DNA of 64,000 nt from Lysinibacillus alkalisoli (GCF_014643595.1 NZ_BMJT01000005.1:124001-188000), one strand, 5' to 3'. Counted from the stretch's first letter, positions 46,453 through 56,004 are shown. A program made the numbers and translations. Notes: generated from the sequence alone by a model not told the origin.

Positions 46453-46500
46453 AAAACAAGCGGTAAAGGGAAATATTGATTTCTCTTTACCACTTGTTTT
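46453..46500. terminator. Bidirectional terminator
   Basis: AAAACAAG-GGTAAAG-GAAAT pairs with ATTTC-CTTTACC-CTTGTTTT across a 4-base loop, between the convergent fusion gene and methyltransferase gene. Confidence 0.85.
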
Positions 46501-46521
46501 ATTCCGTGTTTTTCTAGCTAT

Positions 46522-47301
46522 TTATAATCGACGTGCTACAATACAAATTCCCTGTAAATAAGGTTCATATTTTGTAAATGTATTTTTCATTTTTATGACT
46601 CGTTTACGTGCCTTAGGATTAATGATAACATTTTTAGCAATTTTCATAACACCAAACATTCCTTCATCTTGGACTAATCTTTTAGGTTGTAAAAGATGCA
46701 TAGGTACTTGTTTAACATAGAGGATTTCAAAACCTTGTGCAATTAAAATGTTTTGCCATTCGTCAGCTAATAATGGTGTTGCATTAACACGTATGGCATC
46801 AATTAAATCTTTGCGAATGACATCAGCTACATTATCTTCTATTGTTTTAGTTGTCAAACTCATTTCATGAATGCCATATAAGCCACCTGGTTGTAGAATG
46901 CGATGTGCTTCTTGTATAATCGTTGTTTTTTGTTTAGCAGACTGCATAGTTAACATGGCCTCGCCGTATACAATTGTAGCGGAGTTGCTTGGTAGATTTA
47001 TGTTCTCGGCTGTGCCAATTAAACATTGTTCCTTTGGTGCTTGTAAATAAGTGCGTACTTGTTTGGCAGCCTCCTCATTTTGTTCAATTGCTGTATAAGT
47101 AGGGTTTTGCTGTAACGTTAATTTTGCTGTAACGCCTAGACCAGGGGCAAACTCCACTACATGGTCGTTTGCTGTGATGTGTAGTTGGGTTAACATATCT
47201 TTTGTTAATTCAATACCACCAGGGCGCAATACGGTTTTACCCAACTGAGCAAGCAACCAATGTCCAGGCATTTTTTCATAATCTGTGTGTAAACTCACCA
47301 T
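46522..47301 (-). CDS. SAM-dependent methyltransferase, Fur-controlled
   Basis: 259 residues. The class I Rossmann motif HVVEFAPGLGVTAKLTL near residue 45 binds S-adenosylmethionine, and EAHRILQPGGLYGIHEMSL is the post-motif region of the UbiE/Methyltransf_11 group. The substrate is unknown. It has AAGGAGCG upstream and a perfect Fur box 17 bases before the start codon, so it belongs to the iron-starvation response, along with the Btr-like gene that converges on it. Confidence 0.8.
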   Translation of the reverse strand: MVSLHTDYEKMPGHWLLAQLGKTVLRPGGIELTKDMLTQLHITANDHVVEFAPGLGVTAKLTLQQNPTYTAIEQNEEAAKQVRTYLQAPKEQCLIGTAENINLPSNSATIVYGEAMLTMQSAKQKTTIIQEAHRILQPGGLYGIHEMSLTTKTIEDNVADVIRKDLIDAIRVNATPLLADEWQNILIAQGFEILYVKQVPMHLLQPKRLVQDEGMFGVMKIAKNVIINPKARKRVIKMKNTFTKYEPYLQGICIVARRL

Positions 47302-47317
47302 GAATCGCTCCTTCTAT

Positions 47318-47332
47318 TGATAATGATTATCA
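47318..47332. promoter_or_regulatory. Fur box of the methyltransferase gene
   Basis: TGATAATGATTATCA is a perfect 7-1-7 Fur inverted repeat; the symmetry extends outward as ATTGATAATGATTATCAAT. It lies in the promoter region of the minus-strand methyltransferase. Confidence 0.9.
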
Positions 47333-47371
47333 ATTTGTTTTCTATTATAGCTTATGTTTCATGTGCAAAAG

Positions 47372-47387
47372 TGTGATATGCATCACA
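47372..47387. promoter_or_regulatory. Crp/Fnr-type operator
   Basis: TGTGATATGCATCACA has perfect TGTGAT/ATCACA half-sites. TATAAT at 47408-47413 predicts a start near 47420, which puts the centre of the site at about -41, the standard class II activator position. The cupin gene begins at 47447 and a Crp/Fnr-family regulator gene follows. Confidence 0.8.
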
Positions 47388-47446
47388 AAAAAATTAAAAA
47401 TGCGCCGTATAATACAAGTAGGGCGTAATGTATAGGGGGTATTTAG

Positions 47447-47740
47447 ATGAAAAAAATATCAAATGACTATGTATTAAATGAACAACAAAAAAATGTCCAG
47501 CGATTAATCGCAACAGACAAGGCTACTATTGTTAATATCCAATTACAGCAAGGACAAACCGTTGCAGAGCATGCAGTAGATAAAGAGGTTGTGATTGTAG
47601 TGAGAAAAGGTGAAGTAAGTTTTACAGTTGAGGGCAAAGATATTATTTTAACAAGACAAGATTTACTTGTTATGGAGCCATTAGAAAAACACGCATTACA
47701 AGCGATCACAGATGTTGAATTAGTAGTCATTCAAATGTAA
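47447..47740 (+). CDS. Small cupin-domain protein
   Basis: 97 residues forming a single cupin barrel: IQLQQGQTVAEHAVDKEVVIVVRKGEVSFTV in pieces, then LLVMEPLEKHALQAI. Potential metal ligands include His (AEHAVDKE) and the C-terminal His (EKHALQA). Small cupins of this kind are often found with Fnr-type regulators under oxygen limitation. The promoter has a Crp/Fnr site at about -41, so it is probably activated by the adjacent regulator. The start has GGGGGT upstream. The exact function is unknown. Confidence 0.8.
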   Translation: MKKISNDYVLNEQQKNVQRLIATDKATIVNIQLQQGQTVAEHAVDKEVVIVVRKGEVSFTVEGKDIILTRQDLLVMEPLEKHALQAITDVELVVIQM

Positions 47741-47767
47741 CTGTCCTTTAGGGGCAGTTTTTTTGAT
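47741..47767 (+). terminator. Terminator between cupin and Crp/Fnr genes
   Basis: AACTGTCC pairs with GGGGCAGTT through G-U pairs, with loop TTTA and a run of seven T residues. Confidence 0.7.
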
Positions 47768-47840
47768 TGTTTAATTGATAATCGTTTTCAATTTGAGTAT
47801 GATAAGATTACGATTATTATGAAATATTGAGGTGGATGAT

Positions 47841-48503
47841 ATGGTATGTCAAAATAAATATTGTTTCTCTCATGTGCCTATTTTTCAAAATTTACAAGAG
47901 GAAGAGTTCGCACAAATTGCACAAATGATTACACGTCGCACGTATCGTAAAGGTGAATATATTTTGCTTGCTGGTGATGAACGAAAAACATTATGTATTA
48001 TACGGTCTGGCTGTGTCAAAATTGTAAAACCTCTCATTGATGGTAGTGAACAATTAATACGTATTTCACAAGATGGTGATTTTTTTGGAGATGCTATGTT
48101 GTTTCAAGATGCACCATTAGCTGTAAATGTAGAAGCGATGGAGCCAACCGAAATTTGTGTATTAGACGGGGAAGAATTGAAAAAACTATTGGCTAAAACA
48201 CCTACTATTTTATTTAAAATTGTAGCGCAATTAACGTCTCGGCTTGATGCAATGGAAACAAACTTAAGTGAGATTTGTCATAAAGAAGTAGGGCCACGTG
48301 TTGCTTCATTTTTACTGAAAAATTATGATAAAGCAGAGACAACGCATTTATTACCTAAAAAAGATATGGCTTCATTGTTAGGTACTACACGTGAGTCAGT
48401 TAGCCGTAAGCTTTCTGAATTTCAGCGAGCAGGATATATTGAGATGGATAATAATATGATTCGGCTCGTTAATGTAACTGCTTTATCTCAAATTGCACAA
48501 TAA
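47841..48503 (+). CDS. Crp/Fnr-family transcription regulator
   Basis: 220 residues from ATG 47841 (GAGGTGG upstream). An N-terminal cyclic-nucleotide-like sensor barrel (VPIFQNLQEEEFAQI, then GEYILLAGDERKTL, GDFFGDAMLF) is followed by a dimer helix and a winged helix with KKDMASLLGTTRESVSRKLS. The recognition helix has E-x-x-S-R, which reads TGTGA/TTGAT half-sites. Two N-terminal Cys residues (CQNKYC) could sense redox or hold a cluster with other Cys residues. A weak Fur-like TGATAATCGTTTTCA lies near 47777, so iron may also affect it. Confidence 0.88.
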   Translation: MVCQNKYCFSHVPIFQNLQEEEFAQIAQMITRRTYRKGEYILLAGDERKTLCIIRSGCVKIVKPLIDGSEQLIRISQDGDFFGDAMLFQDAPLAVNVEAMEPTEICVLDGEELKKLLAKTPTILFKIVAQLTSRLDAMETNLSEICHKEVGPRVASFLLKNYDKAETTHLLPKKDMASLLGTTRESVSRKLSEFQRAGYIEMDNNMIRLVNVTALSQIAQ

Positions 48504-48537
48504 ACATCTCACGGATCCTATCATCTGTGAGATGTTT
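48503..48537 (+). terminator. Terminator of the Crp/Fnr gene
   Basis: ACATCTCACGGAT pairs with ATCTGTGAGATGT across CCTATC, followed by TTTAT. Confidence 0.85.
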
Positions 48538-48598
48538 TATATTGCCTCGAACAATATTATATAATGAAAGTAATAATAACGATTAAGGGGGAAAATGT

Positions 48599-50590
48599 AT
48601 GCAGTGGTTAGTGGAGGCCATGACAGATTATATGACGGATGAGCGCCAAACACATGTAAATAATATGATAGCTTTACATGAAGAATTTTTAAAACAATTT
48701 CCCTACGATAAAGTAGAGCAAATGGCAGTGATAGATTATGCACTTGGTTGGCAAGTACAAAGCTCATTTTGTTGGTGGCTTGAATATAATACAAATGGTT
48801 TAGGCAGCATTAAAGGAGGCGCTGCTACGAAGCATGTAATTTACTATAAACGTAAAGAGCAACAATGGTCGTATCCTGCACAATTTAGCTCAGTTGACTT
48901 AGCATGGCAACAATTACGCACGCATATTATTAATTGGATTGATATAGTGAAACAAGGTGGCAGTGAATTGCCAACAACGCATTTATTGCATAATAAAATT
49001 AGTCGTGTGAAGATTGCCTATTTATATGTAAAAGAAGGGCTGATGCCGATTTATAAGGCAGAGCACCTTCTATTGTTTTTAACAAAATGTCAAGTAGAGA
49101 CAACAGAAACGGATGCCCTACGTTTAAATCGTTTACTTTACGACACCATTTATCAGCACGAAAAAATGCGACCATTCCATCCCATTGCCGTGATGAATTA
49201 TTTATACGAACGTTTTATGAAAAATGATACTGTAGTTAAAATTTCACCTGGAGCTAACGCAATAAGTTGGGAGCGTTGTTTTATAAATGATGAAATATGT
49301 ATTGGGTGGAATGAGCTAGGTGATTTAACGCAATATGAAACATTTGAAGAATTACGCCATGCTATTGAAGCACAAGGTTATTATACAAATGCTTCTACTA
49401 TTACAAAAAAAGCGAATGAGATTTGGGATTTTTATAACTTAGAAGCAGGAGATATTATTGTTGCAAATAAAGGTATTAGCCAATTAATTGGTGTAGGCAT
49501 TGTAAGTGAACGAGGCTATCAATATCAACCAAATTATCCAGATTATCAACACACGGTAGGCGTACATTGGACGCAAGATTATTCTAAAGAGCACTACAGT
49601 ATACCTGTACAAAAGCGTTGGCGCACAATGACAATTGAAAAGTTCCCGCGTGTCGAATTAAAGCGCTGGATGGAGCAACAACCTTCAAAACAAGTATTTG
49701 ATAGTGAAATGATGGCAAGTATTGAAGCAGGCTTGCAACGTAAAGGGCAATGTATTTTAATGGGGCCACCTGGTACAGGTAAAACATTTCAGGCACAGCA
49801 ATTTTTAAAGTGGAAACAACAATACATGGATGTGGTTTATGAATTTGTCACGTTCCATCCTTCTTACCAGTACGAAGATTTTATAGAAGGGTATAAACCA
49901 GTCGCTACTGACAATGGTTTAGTGAATTTTCAATTAGATGAAGGGGTGTTTAAACGTTTTATTAAGCAAGCACATCAACAACCAAACACGTTATTTATTT
50001 TAGTCATAGACGAGTTAAATAGAGGTAATGTACCTAAAATATTTGGTGAATTATTAACGATTATAGAAAAGGATAAGCGTGACTTCTCTATACGTTTAGC
50101 TCAAAGTAAGGAAAGTTTTTCCATCCCTAAAAATGTATGGTTAATTGCTACAATGAATAATGCTGACCGCAGTGTCAAAGGTTTGGATGCCGCATTTAAA
50201 CGTCGCTTTGCACTTATTGAGTGTATGCCAGACTATGCATTACTAGATGTAACGATTGATGGGTTAACGATGACATTAACTCAAATCGTTCAGCGAATGA
50301 ATGGTGAGCTTATGCGTTTACAGGGGCGTGATTTACAAATTGGTCATGCCTATTTTATCGAGGACCAGCAAGTGATTACTACCATAGCGCAATTAAAGGC
50401 GATATTTGAGTATGATATTATCCCGTTATTACAAGATTATTGTTTCGAACAATATGATGTATTGGCGCAGATTATTGGCGAGTCATTTGTTGATTTAACG
50501 ATACAAGACATTAATCGTGGCATATTTAATTCGTCAAATATGGCGTTTATAGATGCCATCGAAACACATTTTGCAGGACAAAATAAATGA
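48599..50590 (+). CDS. mcrB: McrB-like AAA+ GTPase of a type IV restriction system
   Basis: 663 residues. The C-terminal AAA+ domain has Walker A LMGPPGTGKTFQAQQ near residue 388, Walker B LFILVIDELNRGNVPKIFGEL (the McrB hallmark), sensor ATMNNADRS and Arg finger AFKRRFALIE. N-terminal to it, residues about 220-340 (ISWERCFINDEICIGWNELG, DIIVANKGISQLIGVGI) resemble an EVE/PUA-like modified-base-binding domain. The first 190 residues are an extra unknown domain. It powers translocation for cleavage of modified DNA with McrC. ATG has AAGGGGG upstream; the stop overlaps mcrC as ATGA. Confidence 0.9.
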   Translation: MQWLVEAMTDYMTDERQTHVNNMIALHEEFLKQFPYDKVEQMAVIDYALGWQVQSSFCWWLEYNTNGLGSIKGGAATKHVIYYKRKEQQWSYPAQFSSVDLAWQQLRTHIINWIDIVKQGGSELPTTHLLHNKISRVKIAYLYVKEGLMPIYKAEHLLLFLTKCQVETTETDALRLNRLLYDTIYQHEKMRPFHPIAVMNYLYERFMKNDTVVKISPGANAISWERCFINDEICIGWNELGDLTQYETFEELRHAIEAQGYYTNASTITKKANEIWDFYNLEAGDIIVANKGISQLIGVGIVSERGYQYQPNYPDYQHTVGVHWTQDYSKEHYSIPVQKRWRTMTIEKFPRVELKRWMEQQPSKQVFDSEMMASIEAGLQRKGQCILMGPPGTGKTFQAQQFLKWKQQYMDVVYEFVTFHPSYQYEDFIEGYKPVATDNGLVNFQLDEGVFKRFIKQAHQQPNTLFILVIDELNRGNVPKIFGELLTIIEKDKRDFSIRLAQSKESFSIPKNVWLIATMNNADRSVKGLDAAFKRRFALIECMPDYALLDVTIDGLTMTLTQIVQRMNGELMRLQGRDLQIGHAYFIEDQQVITTIAQLKAIFEYDIIPLLQDYCFEQYDVLAQIIGESFVDLTIQDINRGIFNSSNMAFIDAIETHFAGQNK

Positions 50591-51840
50591 AGAAAACATA
50601 CTATGTGCAAGAATATGAAACATTATATATGACAGAACAGTTGTCAGAAATAGACCTGCAACAACTCACTCAATTAGCTCGTACTAAAGAAGATGGTGAG
50701 CAATATCGTTTTATGGTAGACGAATTAAAAGAACAAATGCGATTACAATTTACAAGTTATGTAGGTGTTATTGAACTTGAGACCATCCGTATTGTGATTC
50801 AGCCTAAGTTCGATGCAACTTTTGAGCGGCTAACAAATATGATTGCCTTTTCACAAACAGGAATTGTTTTGCAAATGAATGGTGGGCAAGGTCAAATCGG
50901 TGAAAATACATTATTTACACGCCTTATCCATTACTATGTTCAAGAAGTACAAAAAGTGATGCGTAAAGGGTTAAAAAAAGAATACGTCGAGCAAACAAGC
51001 AATCAATATCAGCTCAGAGGTCGCATAAAGATAACGGAGAATATGCGTTATAACTATCATGTACCAACAAAATTATACTGTGAATATGATGAATTGACGT
51101 ATGATATTACAGAAAATCAACAGATTGTAACGGTGCTACAAAAGATTTTTGCTTATCCATTGCCAATAGATGTACGACGTTCCATTTCGCAGCTACTTAC
51201 CCATTTACAAGGCATTCGCCAGTTAGCGAGTAATACAATTGCTATAACGTATGATCGTACAAATCAACACTACAAACGTGCACATCAATTAGGCAACTTC
51301 ATTATGCACCATTTATTTATCACAAATCCATTAACGACTAAACAAACACCATTCGCTTTTTTAGTGAATATGAATGCGGTATTTGAGCACTTTATTAGGC
51401 AACTTTGTCAGTCATTTTTACCTAAAACATACACTGTACATTACACAAAGCGTATTCGAAATGCGATCATGTTAAATCAACAAACATATCGTCAAATCGA
51501 GCCAGATTTGCTGATTCAGCATCATCCGACTAACGAGTATGTGGTCATTGATGCAAAATATAAAGGCTATGGTCAGCAAAAAGTAGTCAATACAGACATT
51601 TATCAACTTGTTTTTTATGCACAATATTTTCAAATAGATAAATTATATTATGAGGCAACTATAATTTATCCTGCATATTCAAAAGATGAGGAAAACAGTA
51701 AAACGATTGATATTAATGCGAAAAATCAGCCATTAGGCAAGATACATGTGAAAAGCATTGCTATTGAACAAGTAGTAGAGTGGCTACAACAAGATAATCA
51801 GAAAGCATTAACAGCTTATGTGCTAGCATGGGTTGTATAA
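50587..51840 (+). CDS. mcrC: McrC-like nuclease subunit
   Basis: 417 residues. It contains a PD-(D/E)xK nuclease core near residues 315-335 (QIEPDLLIQHHP, then YVVIDAKYKGY, with Asp and Asp-x-Lys catalytic residues). The N-terminal half carries the McrB-binding region. It overlaps the mcrB stop codon as ATGA, so the pair is stoichiometrically coupled. In E. coli McrBC the complex restricts methylated or hydroxymethylated cytosine DNA. The present recognition site is unknown. Confidence 0.88.
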   Translation: MKKTYYVQEYETLYMTEQLSEIDLQQLTQLARTKEDGEQYRFMVDELKEQMRLQFTSYVGVIELETIRIVIQPKFDATFERLTNMIAFSQTGIVLQMNGGQGQIGENTLFTRLIHYYVQEVQKVMRKGLKKEYVEQTSNQYQLRGRIKITENMRYNYHVPTKLYCEYDELTYDITENQQIVTVLQKIFAYPLPIDVRRSISQLLTHLQGIRQLASNTIAITYDRTNQHYKRAHQLGNFIMHHLFITNPLTTKQTPFAFLVNMNAVFEHFIRQLCQSFLPKTYTVHYTKRIRNAIMLNQQTYRQIEPDLLIQHHPTNEYVVIDAKYKGYGQQKVVNTDIYQLVFYAQYFQIDKLYYEATIIYPAYSKDEENSKTIDINAKNQPLGKIHVKSIAIEQVVEWLQQDNQKALTAYVLAWVV

Positions 51841-51853
51841 AGGGGAGTTAAAA

Positions 51854-52324
51854 ATGGAGATTGTATACGTAGCAGGCGGTTGTTTATGGGGAGTACAAGC
51901 ATTTATGCAAACATTGCCTGGTGTTTTGCTGACAGAAGCGGGGCGAGCTAATGGGACAACACAAACCTTAAACAGCAAGTACGACGGTTATGTGGAATGT
52001 GTTAAAGTAGGCTTTGACGCTGAGATAGTAACTGTTAAAGCATTAATGCATTATTTATTTGAAATCATTGCACCTTATAGTGAGAATAAACAAGGAATTG
52101 ATGTTGGCAAGAAATATCGAACAGGTATATATAGTGAGCAATCTAAGCATCTAGCACAAGCTCAGCAATTTATTGATGCAAGGCAAGACAAAGCACTTGT
52201 GACAGTTGAAGTATTGCCATTACGTAATTATGTACGTAGTGCTGACGAACATCAAGACAGGTTGCGTAAGCACCCTAATGATTATTGCCATATTCCCTAT
52301 GCGTTATTAAATAAATATAGCTAA
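51854..52324 (+). CDS. Peptide methionine sulfoxide reductase MsrA-like protein
   Basis: 156 residues from ATG 51854 (AGGGGAG upstream). The N-terminus VYVAGGCLWGVQAFMQTLPG carries the MsrA nucleophilic Cys in GCxWG, with Leu instead of the usual Phe. VECVKVGFDAE aligns with the GHAEVVxV-YDP region, with the usual His changed to Tyr but Glu kept. Later IYSEQSKHLAQAQQ and RLRKHPNDYCHIP follow the family order. It is shorter and more divergent than standard MsrA, and the 3' Cys recycling arrangement is not clear. Probably reduces methionine S-sulfoxide. Confidence 0.75.
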   Translation: MEIVYVAGGCLWGVQAFMQTLPGVLLTEAGRANGTTQTLNSKYDGYVECVKVGFDAEIVTVKALMHYLFEIIAPYSENKQGIDVGKKYRTGIYSEQSKHLAQAQQFIDARQDKALVTVEVLPLRNYVRSADEHQDRLRKHPNDYCHIPYALLNKYS

Positions 52325-52326
52325 TT

Positions 52327-52371
52327 AAAAAACATTATTTTTCTCACTTTACGGAGAAAAATAATGTTTTT
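52327..52371. terminator. Bidirectional terminator
   Basis: AAAAACATTATTTTTCTC and GAGAAAAATAATGTTTTT form a long perfect stem between the convergent msrA-like gene and subtilase gene. Confidence 0.9.
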
Positions 52372-52377
52372 ATTAGG

Positions 52378-55300
52378 TTAAGCAGCTTCGTCCATGTCGA
52401 TATTCATTTTTTGTTGTTGCTGTTGATAATTTACCACAATGTTGCGGGTTGTTTTATTACCAGCACCATCTTCTAAAATTAATTCAATATTATTTTTGCC
52501 TTCAACAAGCGTTACATCAACAGTAATGAGTTGTGAAAAATGGGTCATTTGATATGGAGAAGACATGCTATGTTTAAATCTTTCATCGCCATTAACTGTA
52601 AGGCGTAAATCATCGAAATTATCAGCTAGCATTAATTGAAGGCTCAATGTATCTGATTTTGTACGACTTGGATAGTTTTGACGAATAGATAGTTTAGGTG
52701 CTGCTGTGTCTACAATAATTTGTCGACCAACTTCCATCTCATTCCCTTGAATATTAACGGCTTTTGCTTGTACACGATGTACACCATCGTTAAATGTGAG
52801 CTGTTTTTTAAAGGTAGTACCATCAAAGTCAGCAAAGCTATCATTGACATAAACGGCTTTTATTTTTGTAGTGTCTGTAACTGTGCCAATAACATCAATA
52901 GTACTTTTATTGAATACTTCTAATACATCTGGCGTTTGAAGAGTAACAATAGGTTTTGTTTGTTCACCTACGGATGTATTAATAATCTCATAACTTGTTG
53001 AGTTACGAGCGACATCATATACAATAACTTCAATTTGTTGTGCATTGTTAGGCACTTTATAGGTGCGCGTTGTTGCAGGGATTTCTTCACTTGCTTCACC
53101 ATCTACAAGTACTTGCCAATATTCTACACCAGTACCTACATCGGAGAAGGAAGCTCGTACTGTCTCCGTACTGGCATCATAGGTTGCTTTTAATTTTGGT
53201 GCAACCGTGTCTACTCTAACGGGGAAGTCAAGCGTTTGCCAACCTGCATTAGCATAAGGTAATTTGCCACTGACACGCAATACATAACGGCCATCTTTAA
53301 CGAGTGTTTGATTTACTTTGCCATCCCAACCAAATGCCTTGTTATAAAGGTAAGCTGGATTCGTCTCTGTATGTTCGTAATGTTTACGTAAATCTTCTGC
53401 TGTATGGATGGTACGTAAAATCTTACCTTTAGAATCAAGTACTTCTACTTTTAGTTTTTCTACATTGCGCATGAGAGAGAACACAGGGATAGCCATATCT
53501 CGAGCGCCATCACCATTTGGTGAGAAACCAAAACGATTAGGGTCAACCTCTTCCCCACCAGTAATGAAATAGCTTTTTTCATCAGCTAGCATCGTATACC
53601 CCCAAAATGTCTCATCTTGCCAACCAAAGTCATCAAAAATCGGTGCGGCTTTCCAATCACCATGGAAGGCTGTAAATGGCACAGATAAAGCTACAGTCCC
53701 TGTAACCTCTTCATTACGGTCTTTTAATAAAACAAAACCATCAACAAAGAAACCATTGGTAAAAGTTTTTTCGTACTTTTTTAACCCTTTTGTATTAAGG
53801 GAAATTGTAATTTCTTTTGTACTATTAGCAGGGATTTTGAGCTGTTTGGGCGCTTTTACTTTAGCTTCTTTTGTCACATCAATTTGCCCTAGCTCATTCG
53901 GCGCAGTCACTGTTATGCCTTCCATTTCTGTTGTTGCATCTATTTGAACAGGCACTGTAATATCGAATGTTTTAGCCTTTGTACTGTAGTTTGTAGCGAC
54001 TAAGGTAAAGGCTGTTTTACCATTCACTTCTTTTAAAGATACTTTAGCTTCTTGGTCAGCTTTGTTTACTACAGTTACATCTGTTTGAAGTGCATTGGCA
54101 ATTTGCATTAAACCACTACCTTGGCGTCTAGGTGATACATATTGTCCTTCAGGGTGTACTACAGGTTTTGCTGTATTCATTAATAATGTTTTAGCAAATT
54201 GTGTGCGTTTCTCGCCTTTTAACTTTAAGGATTGATCTATGCGCTCTAGCACCAATGCAGCTGCACCAGCCACATGGGGTGCTGCCATTGACGTACCACT
54301 ATTTGTCCCATACTCATTGCTATTAAGTGTGGAATAAATATTACCACCAGGTGCTGTAATTTCAGGTTTTAATTCTAGAGATGGTGTCACACCCCAAGAG
54401 GTGAAATTACTCATCGTACCTGCTAAATCATTAGGTGTACTAATATGTTTATTCGGGAAAGTGATGCTCACTTTCTTACCTGCAGTTAATAATGCTTTCA
54501 TCTCATTCCCTGTAGATTGCAAAGCAAATAGTTGAGGGATTGTAATACTTGGCTCGGAAGCCATATTTAAAGTACCAGGTGCATTATTATAAATAATCGC
54601 TGCTACAGCACCTGCATCTTGTGCAAATTGTGCTTTTTCGACAAAGCCAATCTCACCTCGTTGGATGAGGGCTACTTTACCTTTGGCATTTATTTTAGCA
54701 AATTCATCTTGTGTACCTAAACCAGCATCTACTACATCATATTGGTTAGGTAACGTCTTCACCGCTAGCACATCATTAGCATTTAAGTAAAAGGCAGCAG
54801 CTGTTGAGCCATCCGCAACATAGTCAAAAGCATAAGATGTGATTTGTTCATTTTCAATGGAGGCAACACTCGTCGCTTGAGCAGTGACAGATGGTGAGCC
54901 CACTAAACCATAATCTTGATTACTAGCGTGAGGATAACCTGCACCTGAGCCAAATAAATCAGAGTTACCTGCTGAAATTGCAACAAATACACCATTATTA
55001 TTTGCTCGTTCAATGGCTTGTGATTCAGGATTATTTGCATCTACGGTACCAGCCGTAGCGCCAAGTGACATATTAATAATATCAGCTCCTAATGCGATGG
55101 CATCATCAATCGCTTTAATATAAATATCTCCATAAGTCGTTGTGTTATTAACATCATTACTAAATACTTTGAGGGCAAGTAATTGTGCTTCTGGCGCAAT
55201 ACCTTCTACCCGAAACTCATCATCATTGCCATTAGCAGCAACAGTACCTGCAACATGCATGCCATGCATGCCTACTTTAGGGTTATAATCCACGATTTCT

Positions 55301-56004
55301 TTAGTTTCGTCCATATAGTTATAACCAAAAGGTACTTTCTCTGTAAAGTATTTACCAGCACTAATGGTGCCATCTGTAAGTAATTGTTTGACCGTTGGTG
55401 CTGTTAATTTCGCTTTAGCGCCGTTAGTTAGTACCATATCTTGATGTGAAGGGTCAATGCCACTATCAATGACACCGACTATCATACCCTCACCTTTAAA
55501 ACCAAATTCGCGCCAAGCTTGTTGGGCTTGTACAAGGTCTTTAGAGTACATCATTTGTGGTACGTCTTTAGGTGCTTCATATTCGGTTGATTCGTAAATC
55601 GCTTTAACATTTGTATAAGTAGCGATCTTTTCGATTTCACTAGCATCTACTTCAACCACAATCCCATTAAATACAGTTGTTAAATGGTCTACTATTTCTG
55701 CGTTAGGCGTTGATGTAATCATCTTTTCTGTTGTAGTTTGTTGTTTTTGTGCCTGTTGTTGGAGTTGCTTTTTTTCTGTAGGTTGCAAATCTTTAAAGCG
55801 CTTTCCTTTTTTTGTAGCAGCTTCAACGGCAGAGTCTTCATTCAGCTCTACAATAATACGTACTTTCTTGTTTCCATCCACTTCTTTTAAAGATTGTGAA
55901 ATGTACGGATTCACCTTTGGGTTAGCAGGTGCTGCTAACGAAAGTGTGCCGAAACTTAGGACAAAAACGACAGTTAATAATAGAATTTTCTTAAATTGTT
56001 GCAA
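52378..56004 (-). CDS. Large secreted subtilisin-family protease (Vpr/C5a-peptidase-like)
   Basis: 1,208 residues from TTG 56004, which has AAAGGAGGC 7 bases upstream; the longer frame lacks such a site. Order: signal peptide (FKKILLLTVVFVLSFGTLSL), inhibitor I9 propeptide (KVRIIVELNEDS), S8 catalytic domain with Asp in GVIDSGIDPSH (near 180), His in GMHGMHVAGT (near 250) and Ser in SGTSMAAPHVAGAA (near 600), with a protease-associated domain inserted at about 400-540. Fn3-like and FlgD/Ig-like domains follow (GWDGKVNQTLVKDGRY near 935). No LPxTG anchor is seen, so it is likely released. It degrades external protein. Confidence 0.92.
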   Translation of the reverse strand: MQQFKKILLLTVVFVLSFGTLSLAAPANPKVNPYISQSLKEVDGNKKVRIIVELNEDSAVEAATKKGKRFKDLQPTEKKQLQQQAQKQQTTTEKMITSTPNAEIVDHLTTVFNGIVVEVDASEIEKIATYTNVKAIYESTEYEAPKDVPQMMYSKDLVQAQQAWREFGFKGEGMIVGVIDSGIDPSHQDMVLTNGAKAKLTAPTVKQLLTDGTISAGKYFTEKVPFGYNYMDETKEIVDYNPKVGMHGMHVAGTVAANGNDDEFRVEGIAPEAQLLALKVFSNDVNNTTTYGDIYIKAIDDAIALGADIINMSLGATAGTVDANNPESQAIERANNNGVFVAISAGNSDLFGSGAGYPHASNQDYGLVGSPSVTAQATSVASIENEQITSYAFDYVADGSTAAAFYLNANDVLAVKTLPNQYDVVDAGLGTQDEFAKINAKGKVALIQRGEIGFVEKAQFAQDAGAVAAIIYNNAPGTLNMASEPSITIPQLFALQSTGNEMKALLTAGKKVSITFPNKHISTPNDLAGTMSNFTSWGVTPSLELKPEITAPGGNIYSTLNSNEYGTNSGTSMAAPHVAGAAALVLERIDQSLKLKGEKRTQFAKTLLMNTAKPVVHPEGQYVSPRRQGSGLMQIANALQTDVTVVNKADQEAKVSLKEVNGKTAFTLVATNYSTKAKTFDITVPVQIDATTEMEGITVTAPNELGQIDVTKEAKVKAPKQLKIPANSTKEITISLNTKGLKKYEKTFTNGFFVDGFVLLKDRNEEVTGTVALSVPFTAFHGDWKAAPIFDDFGWQDETFWGYTMLADEKSYFITGGEEVDPNRFGFSPNGDGARDMAIPVFSLMRNVEKLKVEVLDSKGKILRTIHTAEDLRKHYEHTETNPAYLYNKAFGWDGKVNQTLVKDGRYVLRVSGKLPYANAGWQTLDFPVRVDTVAPKLKATYDASTETVRASFSDVGTGVEYWQVLVDGEASEEIPATTRTYKVPNNAQQIEVIVYDVARNSTSYEIINTSVGEQTKPIVTLQTPDVLEVFNKSTIDVIGTVTDTTKIKAVYVNDSFADFDGTTFKKQLTFNDGVHRVQAKAVNIQGNEMEVGRQIIVDTAAPKLSIRQNYPSRTKSDTLSLQLMLADNFDDLRLTVNGDERFKHSMSSPYQMTHFSQLITVDVTLVEGKNNIELILEDGAGNKTTRNIVVNYQQQQQKMNIDMDEAA

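Noticed and set aside
47770-47790. Third Fur box before the Crp/Fnr gene (TGATAATCGTTTTCA)
   Set aside because: One half-site is good but the other has two mismatches; not strong enough to list as a site.
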